Source of the DNA: Corynebacterium aurimucosum ATCC 700975
GTDB lineage: Bacteria; Actinomycetota; Actinomycetes; Mycobacteriales; Mycobacteriaceae
NCBI RefSeq assembly: GCF_000022905.1
Contig: NC_012590.1
Coordinates: 1,240,001 to 1,304,000 of the forward strand
Direction: 5' to 3'
Length of the DNA: 64,000 nt
Of the stretch, positions 1 through 7,871 are shown piece by piece. A model generated the notes under the pieces. That model searched no databases. It was not told the origin of the DNA and was given only the letters and a program-made list of their open reading frames with translations. The number at the start of each line of letters is the position of its first letter. Within the stretch, counting starts at the first letter, position 1. Made by a program: the position numbers and the translations under genes.

Positions 1-924
1 GATATCCACACCATCCGCAACGAGTGGGGCGAGGCGCACTTTCCGCTGACCGTTGGCCACGAGATCGCCGGCGTGGTCTCCGCCGTGGGGGAGGAGGTCA
101 CTAAGTTCAAGGTGGGGGACCGCGTCGGCGTGGGCTGCCTGGTGAATTCCTGCGGTGAGTGCGAGCAGTGCGAGGCAGGGATGGAGCAGAACTGCCTCAA
201 GGGCGGTGTGGGAACCTATAACTCCACGGATGTCGATGGCACGATTACCCAAGGTGGCTACGCTGAAAAGATCGTGGTGAATCAAGACTTCGTGCTGCGC
301 ATCCCGGATTCCCTTGATTTTGACGTGGCAGCACCCCTTCTCTGCGCTGGCATCACTACGTACTCTCCGCTGGCACGTTGGAACGTCAAGGAAGGACAGA
401 AGGTAGCCGTCGTGGGCTTGGGCGGCTTGGGGCACATGGGCGTGCAGATTGCTGCCGCAAAGGGCGCGGATGTCACGGTCATCTCGCGCACCTCGCGCAA
501 GGCAGAGGAGGCCGCGAAGCTGGGGGCGAGCCGTACCCTGGCCACCACCGAAGAGGAAGACTTCTTCAGGAAGCACCGCGGGGAGTTCGATTTCATCCTT
601 TCGACTATTTCCGCCGAGTACAGCCTCGAGGATTACCTGGGGATGCTGAAGCCGCGCGGCATTATGTCTGTCGTGGGGCTCCCGCCGGAGGCACTGCCGC
701 TGCGCCTCAGCCGCCTGGTCGGCGGCGGCAAGGTGCTCACCGGTAACAATATTGGTGGCATCACGGAAACCCAGGAGATACTGGACTTTTGCGCCGAGCA
801 TGGCTTGGGTGCGGTGATCGAAAAGGTGGGCGTCGATGAGGTGGACGCGGCCTACGAGCGCGTCGTCGCGGGTGATGTGAAATTCCGCTTTGTCATCGAT
901 ACCGCGACGTTTGCTGAGTACTAA
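1..924 (+). CDS. Zinc-dependent alcohol dehydrogenase (cinnamyl-alcohol-dehydrogenase type), 5' end missing
   Basis: The reading frame is open from base 1 (DIHTIRNEWG...), so the N-terminus lies outside the window; the first internal Met is at 73. It belongs to the medium-chain dehydrogenase family, which reduces aldehydes or oxidises alcohols with NAD(P)H. Visible signatures are GHEIAGVV around the catalytic zinc site, the structural-zinc cysteines in CGECEQCEAGMEQNC and the Rossmann motif GLGGLGHMG. The overall pattern resembles YahK/cinnamyl-type NADPH enzymes, which act on a broad range of aldehydes. The true substrate cannot be told from sequence. It ends at a TAA at 922-924, and the next gene starts 185 bases downstream, so the two are probably separate units. 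Confidence 0.9.
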   Translation, partial: DIHTIRNEWGEAHFPLTVGHEIAGVVSAVGEEVTKFKVGDRVGVGCLVNSCGECEQCEAGMEQNCLKGGVGTYNSTDVDGTITQGGYAEKIVVNQDFVLRIPDSLDFDVAAPLLCAGITTYSPLARWNVKEGQKVAVVGLGGLGHMGVQIAAAKGADVTVISRTSRKAEEAAKLGASRTLATTEEEDFFRKHRGEFDFILSTISAEYSLEDYLGMLKPRGIMSVVGLPPEALPLRLSRLVGGGKVLTGNNIGGITETQEILDFCAEHGLGAVIEKVGVDEVDAAYERVVAGDVKFRFVIDTATFAEY

Positions 925-1051
925 GAGGTGAGCCGGCTCATGCTTTAGCGGTTGTTGGAGCAATCTCTCCACGGCCACACACATGTTCTCCTATTAGGTT
1001 GGCGTAAGCTAGTGATTATGTAACGTCATGCTTGGGTCAAAGTATGGCGCG

Positions 1052-1081
1052 TTTTTATGCACTAGCCACTAAGCATAAAAA
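1052..1081. promoter_or_regulatory. AT-rich inverted repeat upstream of the YkvI-like gene
   Basis: A perfect 9-bp inverted repeat (TTTTTATGC / GCATAAAAA) with a 12-base loop ends 28 bases before the GTG start of the transporter gene. It could be a weak terminator for the upstream dehydrogenase or an operator for the transporter. The rest of 925-1109 shows no gene. The arms are seen directly; the role is inference. Confidence 0.35.
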
Positions 1082-1109
1082 GAAGAAACTAGAAAACAGA
1101 TAGGAAAAC

Positions 1110-2534
1110 GTGTCTTATAAAAACGTCGTGGGCATCGCTTTGTCCTTCATTGGCTTGCTCGTGGGTGCGGGCTTTGCCACGGGACAGGAAGTTGTCCAGT
1201 ACTTTACGTCCTTTGGTATTCCTGGCATGTGGGGAATCCTGGTAGCCGGCTTGGTCATGACCCTCGCTGGCACGGTGTTCCTTCAGCTGGGAAGCTACTT
1301 CCACGCCAGCGAACACAACCAAGTGTTCCGGAATATTACTCACCCGATCATTTCGCGCATTCTGGATGTCGCGGTGATCCTCACTCTCTTTGCGGTGGGC
1401 TTTGTCATGCTGGCTGGTGCCGGCTCCAACATGCAGCAGCAGTTCGGCTGGCCAGCCTGGGTGGGCTCTCTGCTCATGCTCGTGATGGTTCTGATCACGG
1501 GCATGTTCGACGTCGATAAGGTCTCCCAGGTCATTGGTCTTCTGACACCGACGATCATTATCGCGGTGCTTTTCGTGGGCATTTACACGCTGCTGCACAT
1601 GCCGGAAAACGTTGATGCGGCCATTACTGCCTCTGCGGCGATTGAGTCCCCGATCCCGAATTGGTTGATCTCCGCGCTGAACTATAACGGTCTGGCCCTC
1701 ATTCTGGCGGTATCGATGTCCCTGGTGATCGGCGGCGATAACATCAGCCCGCGCGAAGCAGGCGTCGGCGGCATCGTGGGTGGCGCGGTCTACGCGGTGC
1801 TCATGGCTATCGCCGGTTTCTCGCTGCTCATGAACGCGGAGAACGTTGGCGATTCCGATATCCCGATGCTGACCTTGGTGGATAACGTCCATCCGACACT
1901 CGGCGTCATCATGGCCATCATTATCTACCTGATGATCTTCAACACGGCCATCGGCATGTTCTATGCCTTGGGCAAGCGTCTGTCTTCTGGTAACGAGTCA
2001 AAGTACCGCATTATCTTTATCGCCGGCTGCCTCGCTGGCTTCGCGGTCTCCTTTGCTGGCTTCAAGTCCCTGATGCAGTACGTCTACCCGGTCTTGGGAT
2101 ACATGGGCATCGTGCTCGTCGCCATCCTGGTTGTTGGGTGGATGCGTTCCTTGGGAAAGATTAAGGATGAGGGCCTGCGCCGTGAGCGCATCCGCGCCTT
2201 GCTGCACCTCAAGCTGCACCCCGACTCGGAATATGACGCGGCGCGTTATGACGATGAGATCGGCCAGCAGATCGCCGATTCCAACATGGATGATGAAGCC
2301 CTCTTCGAGGACCTCGTTTCCGATGTGGTCGAGGAGTTGGACTCGGATGAAGAGCTTGACTTCGACAGGGAAGAGTGGGAGGAAAACCGCAACGACCACT
2401 CCTACTACACTGAACGCGAGGCTGTGGAGCAGGACCGCAGCGACGAAGAAATCAAGGCTTGGGTCGAGGAAACCGGCGCAGTGGGAGACCCCGCCGAAGA
2501 CGAAGAGCTCCCAGAAGAATCAACGAAGAACTAG
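1110..2534 (+). CDS. YkvI-like integral membrane transporter with long acidic C-terminal tail
   Basis: Starts at GTG 1110 after a GGAAAA stretch. The first ~350 residues hold about ten hydrophobic segments and open with a glycine-rich first helix (GLLVGAGFATGQE), typical of the YkvI family, related to the APC-type amino-acid transporters. The last ~115 residues are a soluble, strongly acidic tail rich in Asp/Glu (for example DEELDFDREEWEENRND), likely cytoplasmic. No substrate has been firmly assigned to this family, so a role in amino-acid or other small-solute transport is only an expectation. The stop codon overlaps the 3' end of the convergent exporter gene by four bases. Confidence 0.8.
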   Translation: MSYKNVVGIALSFIGLLVGAGFATGQEVVQYFTSFGIPGMWGILVAGLVMTLAGTVFLQLGSYFHASEHNQVFRNITHPIISRILDVAVILTLFAVGFVMLAGAGSNMQQQFGWPAWVGSLLMLVMVLITGMFDVDKVSQVIGLLTPTIIIAVLFVGIYTLLHMPENVDAAITASAAIESPIPNWLISALNYNGLALILAVSMSLVIGGDNISPREAGVGGIVGGAVYAVLMAIAGFSLLMNAENVGDSDIPMLTLVDNVHPTLGVIMAIIIYLMIFNTAIGMFYALGKRLSSGNESKYRIIFIAGCLAGFAVSFAGFKSLMQYVYPVLGYMGIVLVAILVVGWMRSLGKIKDEGLRRERIRALLHLKLHPDSEYDAARYDDEIGQQIADSNMDDEALFEDLVSDVVEELDSDEELDFDREEWEENRNDHSYYTEREAVEQDRSDEEIKAWVEETGAVGDPAEDEELPEESTKN

Positions 2535-3220
2535 AGGAACAGGAGCTTCGCCGTCAGTGCAAGCATGACGCAGCCGATGACGATGTTGACTACGCGCCAC
2601 GTCGTCGGCTTGGCCAGCACGTGGGAGAGCTTGTAGGCGCCGAAGCCCAGGGAGGGGAACCACACGGCGCTGGCCAGAATCGCACCGCCGGCGAAGACCC
2701 AACGCTGGTCGCCGTACTGGTTTGCGATAGAGCCCAGCATGACTAGCGCGTCGACATAGGCCAAGGGATTGAGCCACGTGAGCGCCAACGCGCCGAGGAC
2801 AGGTTTGACCCAGGATTTCGAGCGCACCCGGGGGCGAATTTTGGTGAGCACGGAGGTTCCCGGTGCTCCCGCATTGCCCGAGTTCTCATCAACCACTTGG
2901 GCCACGGGCGTAGTTTCCTCGATGACCAGTGCGTCCTGTTGCTTCTTGAAGGCATCGCGGAAGCACGTGAAGCCGAAGTAGATGAGATAGGCCGCTCCCA
3001 AGTACTTGACCACGACGAGCGCGGTGGGGAAGCGTTCGACGAGGACGCCGACGCCGGCGGTGCCGCCGGTGATCAGGATGACGTCGGAAAGCAAGCACGC
3101 CAACAGGATGGGGCCGACATGATCGCGCTTAATGCCCATCTTGATGATGTAGGCATTCTGCGGTCCGATGGCGATGATGAGGGACAGGCCCAGCGCAAAT
3201 CCTGCAAGCAATACTGACAT
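2531..3220 (-). CDS. lysE: LysE/ArgO-family basic amino-acid exporter
   Basis: A 229-residue membrane protein with six hydrophobic segments, exporting L-lysine and L-arginine when the cell has an internal excess. The N-terminal family signature is present (SLIIAIGPQNAYIIKMGI), as is the central ALTWLNPLAYVDALV motif. Between helices 3 and 4 lies the ~50-residue hydrophilic loop typical of corynebacterial LysE. A Met six codons upstream (3238) is possible, but the family usually starts directly at the first helix, so Met 3220 is preferred. It diverges from a LysG-type regulator across 70 bases, the classic lysE/lysG arrangement in which LysG with lysine or arginine activates lysE. Confidence 0.93.
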   Translation of the reverse strand: MSVLLAGFALGLSLIIAIGPQNAYIIKMGIKRDHVGPILLACLLSDVILITGGTAGVGVLVERFPTALVVVKYLGAAYLIYFGFTCFRDAFKKQQDALVIEETTPVAQVVDENSGNAGAPGTSVLTKIRPRVRSKSWVKPVLGALALTWLNPLAYVDALVMLGSIANQYGDQRWVFAGGAILASAVWFPSLGFGAYKLSHVLAKPTTWRVVNIVIGCVMLALTAKLLFL

Positions 3221-3290
3221 GGCTTCTAGTCTGCGCATAGCGCCATATGAAGTCCAGTTAAATGTTCTACAGCTGGTTTAATATAGCTTC
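3221..3290. promoter_or_regulatory. Divergent lysE-lysG control region
   Basis: A 70-base, AT-rich spacer between the divergent exporter and LysR-type activator. A TAATAT/TATAGC -10-like element at 3279-3287 ends only a few bases before the lysG ATG, suggesting a leaderless lysG mRNA. By analogy with C. glutamicum the activator should bind here to turn on lysE. The exact operator was not resolved by eye. Confidence 0.5.
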
Positions 3291-4175
3291 ATGAACCCGC
3301 TCCATACTGAAACGCTGCTGGCCATCATCGATGAAGGTTCCTTCGAGGGCGCAGCGACTGTGTTGGGAATCACTCCTTCCGCCGTCAGTCAACGCATCAA
3401 AGCGCTGGAAGTTTCGACCGGCCGCATCCTTCTGCGCCGTGGCACTCCTGTCACCGTGACCGAGGCAGGGGAGATCGTCGCCCAAGCCGCGAGGCGCATG
3501 GCGCTGGTTCAAGCCGAAGCGGATGCGCGGCTTACCGAGCGCCTGTCCCGCGTTCCACTCACCGTTGCGATCAACTCGGATTCCCTGGCCACGTGGTTTC
3601 GCCCTGTCATCCAGCAGACTGCGCAACGCGGTGAGGCGGCGCTGCGCATCCGCATCGAGGATGAGGCCCGCACGTTGGCCATGTTGCGCCGCGGAGATGT
3701 GCTGGGCGCGGTCACGCGCGAGCAAACCCCGGTCTCGGGTTGCGAATCCACATACCTCGGAACTATGCGCTATTTTGCCGTCGCCGCGCCCGCTCTGGCG
3801 GAGACTTTTGAAGACTGGGAGACCCTGCCCATCGTGGGCTTCGGTCCGAACGACGCCACCTTGGATGACGCCATGCGCGAGCGTTTCATTGATTCCCATG
3901 TTCTGCGTGCGCGGGTGTCACAGATTCCTTCTTCGGAGAGCTATGTCGAAGCAGTGCGCTACGGCCTGGGCTGGGGTTTGGTGCCGCGCCTTCAAGCACA
4001 GCCCCTGCTGGAGACGGGGGAGCTGGTGCTTCTCGACGACTTCCCGCTCGACATCGACCTCTATTGGCAACGCTGGCGGCTGGAGTCGGAGGTGCTCGCG
4101 GACCTCACGGCAGATGTCTTAGACGCAGGCCGTGCGGTTTTAGCTACGCGCCGCGCCGATAAAGATGCACCATAA
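3291..4175 (+). CDS. lysG: LysR-type activator of the lysine/arginine exporter (LysG/ArgP)
   Basis: 294 residues, the normal LysR length. The N-terminal winged helix-turn-helix (residues ~1-60) contains GITPSAVSQRIKALEVSTG, the ArgP/LysG-like recognition-helix region. The remainder is a periplasmic-binding-protein-like effector domain, starting near RVPLTVAINSDSLATW, that would sense lysine, arginine or histidine. It sits divergently next to lysE, which supports its role as the lysE activator. The -10-like element only ~5-10 bases before the ATG suggests a leaderless transcript. The assignment rests on both sequence and context. Confidence 0.92.
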   Translation: MNPLHTETLLAIIDEGSFEGAATVLGITPSAVSQRIKALEVSTGRILLRRGTPVTVTEAGEIVAQAARRMALVQAEADARLTERLSRVPLTVAINSDSLATWFRPVIQQTAQRGEAALRIRIEDEARTLAMLRRGDVLGAVTREQTPVSGCESTYLGTMRYFAVAAPALAETFEDWETLPIVGFGPNDATLDDAMRERFIDSHVLRARVSQIPSSESYVEAVRYGLGWGLVPRLQAQPLLETGELVLLDDFPLDIDLYWQRWRLESEVLADLTADVLDAGRAVLATRRADKDAP

Positions 4176-4203
4176 GGGCGCTGTGCTGCCTTAAGTTGGA
4201 GGC

Positions 4204-5199
4204 ATGAGCGATAAAACTCCTGATAAAGCCACCGACTTTGATGACGATATCCCGACCTACACGGGGAAAGACTCCGTGAAGGACAGCACGCCTGAGGCAG
4301 AACCTGTAGAAGCTGCCGATAAGCCGAAGAAGAGCAGCCTCTTCCAGCGCCCAGGGCGCGCCGAGCCGCAGGTGATTAAGCCGAAGAAGGCTGAGGAGCC
4401 TGCTGTTGAGGCAGAGCCTGAAGTCAAAACCGAAACCTTTGAGAGCGCCTCCCGCGACTCCCTGTCTTTCGACAGCGCTGCAGCTGAAACCGAGACCACT
4501 GCCTTCCCGCGCGCGGAGGCCATGGCCGAGCCTGATGCGCAGACAACCGCTATGCCGGTATCGGCAACCGCAACCGAGTCCACAGCAACTGAGACCTACG
4601 AGGAGGTGCCAAGCACGGTCGCTGTTGCCGACCCCGCTGTGGACTCCGAGGTAGCAGCGGTGGAGAAGAAGCCGGAGCCGGCACGCCGCGGCACCATTGA
4701 CTTCGGTTTGCTCTTCGTGCGCTTGGTGCTCAGCGTTTACCTGCTCGTGGCGGGTGCCTCCACCTTCTTCAAGCTCGGCGGCAATGAGGGCCTGTCCGGT
4801 TTGGAGAAGGAGTTCGGCGAGTACACCATGGCAGCGGCACTTGCCATCGGCGTGCCGACCGTCCAGCTCATCGCCGGTGCCTTCCTGCTGCTGGGACTGG
4901 TGACGCCGCTGGCGGCCATGTTCGGTCTTATCGTCACTGGCTTCTCCGCCATCCACGGCCTTAACGCCTCCGGCGCTGGGCTGGATGTCTTCGCGTGGAA
5001 TGAGAGCGTCTGGCTGGGCCTCGTCCTCTTCGTTATCGCGGTGGCCCTGCAGTTCACCGGTCCGGGCTTCATCTCCTTGGACTTCAACCGCTCATGGACC
5101 CGCCGCCCGCTGGCGACGTCCTGGATTTTCATCGTCATCGGCGTGGCCGCGCTCGTGGCTATCTGGTGGTTTGGCGCTGGCGTTAACCCGCTGAGCTAA
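4204..5199 (+). CDS. DoxX-family membrane protein with long acidic/disordered N-terminus
   Basis: 331 residues behind a clear GGAGG ribosome site. Residues 1-160 are low complexity, rich in Glu, Ala, Thr and Pro, and look disordered. Residues ~165-325 form a four-helix DoxX-like membrane domain (FGLLFVRLVLSVYLLVAGAS..., then PTVQLIAGAFLLLGLVTPLAA). DoxX-type proteins have been linked to quinone-related or redox membrane functions, but the actinobacterial members are mostly uncharacterised. The gene stands alone between lysG and the interrupted membrane-protein gene. The disordered head resembles those of other corynebacterial membrane proteins and could be a protein-interaction arm; that is inference. 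Confidence 0.8.
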   Translation: MSDKTPDKATDFDDDIPTYTGKDSVKDSTPEAEPVEAADKPKKSSLFQRPGRAEPQVIKPKKAEEPAVEAEPEVKTETFESASRDSLSFDSAAAETETTAFPRAEAMAEPDAQTTAMPVSATATESTATETYEEVPSTVAVADPAVDSEVAAVEKKPEPARRGTIDFGLLFVRLVLSVYLLVAGASTFFKLGGNEGLSGLEKEFGEYTMAAALAIGVPTVQLIAGAFLLLGLVTPLAAMFGLIVTGFSAIHGLNASGAGLDVFAWNESVWLGLVLFVIAVALQFTGPGFISLDFNRSWTRRPLATSWIFIVIGVAALVAIWWFGAGVNPLS

Positions 5200-5251
5200 G
5201 AGTTTTAGCTTCTACCTAAGCTCCCAGCCTGCAGTTATACACCAACTGTTG

Positions 5252-5298
5252 TTGTTTTCCATTGCGTAAAGTAAGTTGGTTTCCGTGATGGAAAACAA
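5252..5298. promoter_or_regulatory. Perfect 11-bp inverted repeat, candidate operator
   Basis: TTGTTTTCCAT at 5252-5262 and ATGGAAAACAA at 5288-5298 are exact inverted copies separated by 25 bases, just upstream of the small membrane-protein gene whose operon ends in a winged-helix regulator. A TAAAGT -10-like element (5267-5272) lies between the arms. This is a natural place for autoregulation by the regulator at 7447-7761, which the IS insertion has now moved ~1.7 kb away. The arms are visible; the binding partner is inferred. Confidence 0.45.
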
Positions 5299-5331
5299 TG
5301 ACTTTGGTGCCGCAGGAGGGGAGCTTTAGTT

Positions 5332-5547
5332 TTGTCTGAACAGGATGTTCGAGACGCACTCGCATTTGAGGAACAACAGCAGGTGGCCGCAGCGAAGCGG
5401 CCACCTATCTGGCTGAGCCTGTTCGCATCGGCCGCGTACGGCGTGTGGTTTGCCTACATGTGGATCAAGGATGACGTTCACCCAATCGTCCCGATCAGCG
5501 GGCTGGTTCTAGTCTTGGGGGTGTTCCTATATAGGTTGTCAACCTAG
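5332..5547 (+). pseudogene. 5' part of a small membrane-protein gene cut by the IS110 insertion
   Basis: Starts with TTG after AGGAGGGGAG. It encodes a short charged head, a transmembrane helix (PIWLSLFASAAYGVWFAYMW) and the beginning of a second one (GLVLVLGVFLYR), then runs into stop codon TAG at 5545 just inside insertion-element sequence. The continuation (second half of helix 2, then two more helices) is found beyond the element at 7199-7450. Joining the two at the probable junctions gives an uninterrupted four-helix protein of roughly 150 residues followed by the regulator gene. The function of the family is unknown to me. Confidence 0.7.
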
Positions 5548-5618
5548 CGGGTGGAGAAATTGGGGGCGGATTCTCTCTGCGGGGTTGTTTGGTCGTGTTG
5601 TTTTCGGGCATGGCTGCT

Positions 5619-5646
5619 AGCCGACTGGGATTTTACCCGGTCGGCT
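5619..5646 (-). terminator. Hairpin downstream of the transposase gene
   Basis: AGCCGACTGGG (5619-5629) pairs with CCCGGTCGGCT (5636-5646), an 11-bp stem with one G-T pair and a short loop, lying 18 bases beyond the transposase stop. It probably ends transposase transcription or forms part of the element's right-end structure. Confidence 0.5.
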
Positions 5647-5663
5647 ATCTTTACTCTTAGTGT

Positions 5664-6872
5664 CTAGGCTGCTAGGTCTTCCTGTGATGGTGCGGGATCG
5701 TGGTAGTGCTTGTGGTTGCGCATCATGGCGTAGAGGACGTTGAGCCGTCTGCGGGCTAGTGCTACTACTGCGGCGTTGTGTCTCTTGCCTTCACGGCGCT
5801 TTCGTTCATAGAATTGCCGGGAACGCTCATGGAATCTGATGGATGCAAAAGATGATTGCCATAGGGCGTTCTTTAATTTTTTATTGCCAGCTCGGTTCAG
5901 TGAGTTCGACATGATCGAGGTCCCGGACTGGTTTGTCCGAGGTGATAAGCCAGCGTAAGAGGCTAGGTGCCCAGCTGTCGGGAAGTCGGTCATGTCGCCC
6001 GCGGTCATGAGAATTTGTGCTGCCGTCTTTGGTCCGATTCCTGGCATGGATAGCAGGATTTGAGTGTGGGGGATGTCGTTGATGAGCTCGATGACTTCCT
6101 GCTCGATTTGTGTGCGGTGCTCGAGCTTTAAAAGCGCGTCCTTCGCCGACATTGCTACGCCCATTTCGGCATAGTGTGCACCAGCAATGGCAACTGTTTG
6201 CTCAGAGATGGCAGCGAAAATGGCATCGAGGACAGGTTCAGGATTGCGTGCCTTATAGCGTCGAGCGAAGGCAGTTGCCTTGGCCTTTCCGAGGCGTTTT
6301 ATCTTGGTCGGTCCGCCGTAGCGTGCAAGTAGGTGCAGAACCCACTTGCGGTGAATTATCTGACCGCGAAGGGCCTGTTCGAATTGCGGGTAGCAGCCTA
6401 CTAGTGCACTTCGAATCTGATTGATGAGCCTGGTGTAGGAGCGCGCTAAATCTTCGTCGATACCGTTGAGGACCTTCAACTGGAGGAAGGCTTCTTCGAC
6501 GCGGTCGACGCTGCGGAGGGATTCCGGAAGGTTCTTTGCAGCGTGGGCGATGATATAGGCGTCCCGGATATCAGTTTTGGCATTGCCAGCGTGGATGCGC
6601 GAGAGTTGACGCATAGCCAAACCGGGAAGGTAGCGCACGTCGATCCCGAGTTCTTGAGCAACCGCGACAGTTAGTCGACCAATGTTATTGGGCTGGTCCA
6701 CGACGACAAGGACCTTGTGGTCGTGTGCGCTGAACGCTGAAAACAGTGCGCGCAGGGATTTTTCGTTTTGGTTGATGCGCTTAGATAGCACCTGGGTGCC
6801 GTCGATATCTAAGACGCAAGCGTGGTGAAAGTATTTACCGACGTCCATGCCGATGACATAGTCGTAGGTCAT
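5664..6872 (-). CDS. IS110-family transposase (DEDD recombinase)
   Basis: 402 residues, full length for the family, with an AGGAGG ribosome site before the ATG. The N-terminal RuvC-like DEDD domain shows MDVGK (first Asp), VVVDQP (second acidic position) and AKTDIRDAY (the Asp pair). The C-terminal half carries the transposase_20 region with SMPGIGPKTAAQIL and ASYAGLSPRTNQSG, where the conserved serine sits. IS110 enzymes move the element by a DEDD/serine mechanism guided by a bridge RNA. The frame is intact, so the element may be active. It inserted into a host membrane-protein gene. Confidence 0.95.
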   Translation of the reverse strand: MTYDYVIGMDVGKYFHHACVLDIDGTQVLSKRINQNEKSLRALFSAFSAHDHKVLVVVDQPNNIGRLTVAVAQELGIDVRYLPGLAMRQLSRIHAGNAKTDIRDAYIIAHAAKNLPESLRSVDRVEEAFLQLKVLNGIDEDLARSYTRLINQIRSALVGCYPQFEQALRGQIIHRKWVLHLLARYGGPTKIKRLGKAKATAFARRYKARNPEPVLDAIFAAISEQTVAIAGAHYAEMGVAMSAKDALLKLEHRTQIEQEVIELINDIPHTQILLSMPGIGPKTAAQILMTAGDMTDFPTAGHLASYAGLSPRTNQSGTSIMSNSLNRAGNKKLKNALWQSSFASIRFHERSRQFYERKRREGKRHNAAVVALARRRLNVLYAMMRNHKHYHDPAPSQEDLAA

Positions 6873-7195
6873 GCCAGACCTCCTAGCGAATTGAATGAGT
6901 ATGGGACTTATTTCATCGCTGGTGGTCGGACATACTTCACGCTGGCATCCACATTACTTTGAGACCTCGCACATTCTGTGCGGGTCAGGTTCCTATTAGC
7001 AGTCTGGAGTATGCCACTGCCTTCGGCGGCATCACCCCCCGGATCATTTTCAGACAGGGACGAAAACAAGCCATACCGAAGCCAGCGACTAGTTCCACTG
7101 CCCCAAGGCAGAAGGAACGCAGACAAACATAACCTGCCCCAGCATGGGGCTAGGAGTACGAATCCTGAGTTCCTTCAAGCGGAACTGCCAACAAC
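6873..7195 (-). ncRNA. Probable bridge-RNA region of the IS110 element
   Basis: About 320 bases of non-coding DNA upstream of the recombinase start, on the side where IS110-group elements encode the structured bridge RNA that pairs with target and donor DNA. Visible structure includes a tight hairpin CGCACA-TTC-TGTGCG at 6968-6982 and a second possible stem near 7012-7031 (TGCC...GGCA with a GC-rich core). Exact RNA ends and guide loops cannot be set by eye. The location argument comes from knowledge of the family; the hairpins are seen. Confidence 0.4.
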
Positions 7196-7198
7196 GTA

Positions 7199-7450
7199 AT
7201 GGGATTGGTGGCACTGGCGCTCTATTACCGCAAGGGGGTACGGGATTCGATGCGTCAAAAGGTGGATCCGCATGCGTCACGGAGTATCACCTGGCGGTAT
7301 TTTGCGGGCTTGGGATTCATGATCCTGCCGGCACTGTTCAATCCCTTTGTTGAAGGGCACATTGTTGCTTCGTGCGTCGCGGGCGTGCTGTGCAGCCTAG
7401 CGGCTTTCTGGATGCTGCACACCGGTGCGCTGAATAGGATGTCGCGATGA
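7199..7450 (+). pseudogene. 3' part of the IS-interrupted membrane-protein gene
   Basis: The frame continues the gene begun at 5332: the end of a helix (GLVALALYYRKG), a basic loop, then two more hydrophobic segments (YFAGLGFMILPALFNPF and IVASCVAGVLCSLAAFWML). Its TGA overlaps the ATG of the downstream regulator (ATGA), so the two were translationally coupled. There is no good ribosome site before the internal ATG at 7199. Expression of this half is doubtful and so, perhaps, is coupled translation of the regulator. Confidence 0.65.
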
Positions 7451-7761
7451 GTGACCTCGATCCGATAATCCACCCGCTCAACCGCTTTAAAATCTGCGCC
7501 ACGCTCAATGCCTTTGGCGCCACGCAGGGTGGGGAGGTAAACCGTGAGATGAAATTCGCTATGTTGCGCGATCGCACGGAGCTTTCCGACGCCACCCTGT
7601 CCAAGCAGCTCGGAGCGCTAGAACAAGCCGGCTACGTGACTCGCTTCCGCGAATACGGCACCAGCCGCGCTAAGGACTCGGTGTGGGTCGCATTGACTGA
7701 GCAAGGCAAGATCGCCTTCGACGGTCACTTGGCAGCACTCAAGGCTTTAGCCGAGGGCTGA
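7447..7761 (+). CDS. Small winged-helix transcriptional regulator
   Basis: 104 residues, essentially a single winged helix-turn-helix of the PF13601/MarR-like type. It contains LSDATLSKQLGALEQAGYVTR (helix and recognition helix), a wing with EYGTSRAKDSVWVALTEQGK, and a short C-terminal dimer helix. It overlaps the preceding membrane-protein fragment by four bases, an arrangement common for membrane protein plus cognate repressor pairs. A clear paralogue lies at 38493-38822, sharing LDPVIHP, DTLSKQL and the SRAKD/TRAKD wing. The inverted repeat at 5252-5298 is its most likely operator. The ligand is unknown. Confidence 0.85.
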   Translation: MSDLDPIIHPLNRFKICATLNAFGATQGGEVNREMKFAMLRDRTELSDATLSKQLGALEQAGYVTRFREYGTSRAKDSVWVALTEQGKIAFDGHLAALKALAEG

Positions 7762-7802
7762 GATGCGCGCATAGTACGGCGTCGCTGAGGTGCCCTTATT
7801 GA

Positions 7803-7843
7803 CAAAGTTATCCCTCGCGCCGCAATGGCGGCGCATAACTTTG
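7803..7843. terminator. Bidirectional terminator between the regulator and the glycosyltransferase gene
   Basis: Two nested stems: outer CAAAGTTAT/ATAACTTTG (7803-7811 with 7835-7843) and inner GCGCCGC/GCGGCGC (7817-7823 with 7828-7834), with a five-base bulge on the left. It lies between two convergent genes, so it can serve both strands. Confidence 0.6.
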
Positions 7844-7871
7844 GCAGAACGGGCAGTTTGCGTTTCGGGGC

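Larger units (their letters stand above)
5533..7198 (-). mobile_element. IS110-family insertion element (ends approximate)
   Basis: About 1.65 kb containing one transposase/recombinase gene on the minus strand, with ~130 bases of non-coding DNA on its 3' side and ~320 bases on its 5' side. IS110 elements have no long terminal inverted repeats and make little or no target duplication, so the borders are judged from where the interrupted membrane-protein frame breaks off. The left border is in 5530-5545 and the right border in 7190-7208. Both sides share a TTG (5536-5538 and 7205-7207), and joining there restores the frame, but other junctions also fit. Only one copy is in the window. Confidence 0.8.
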
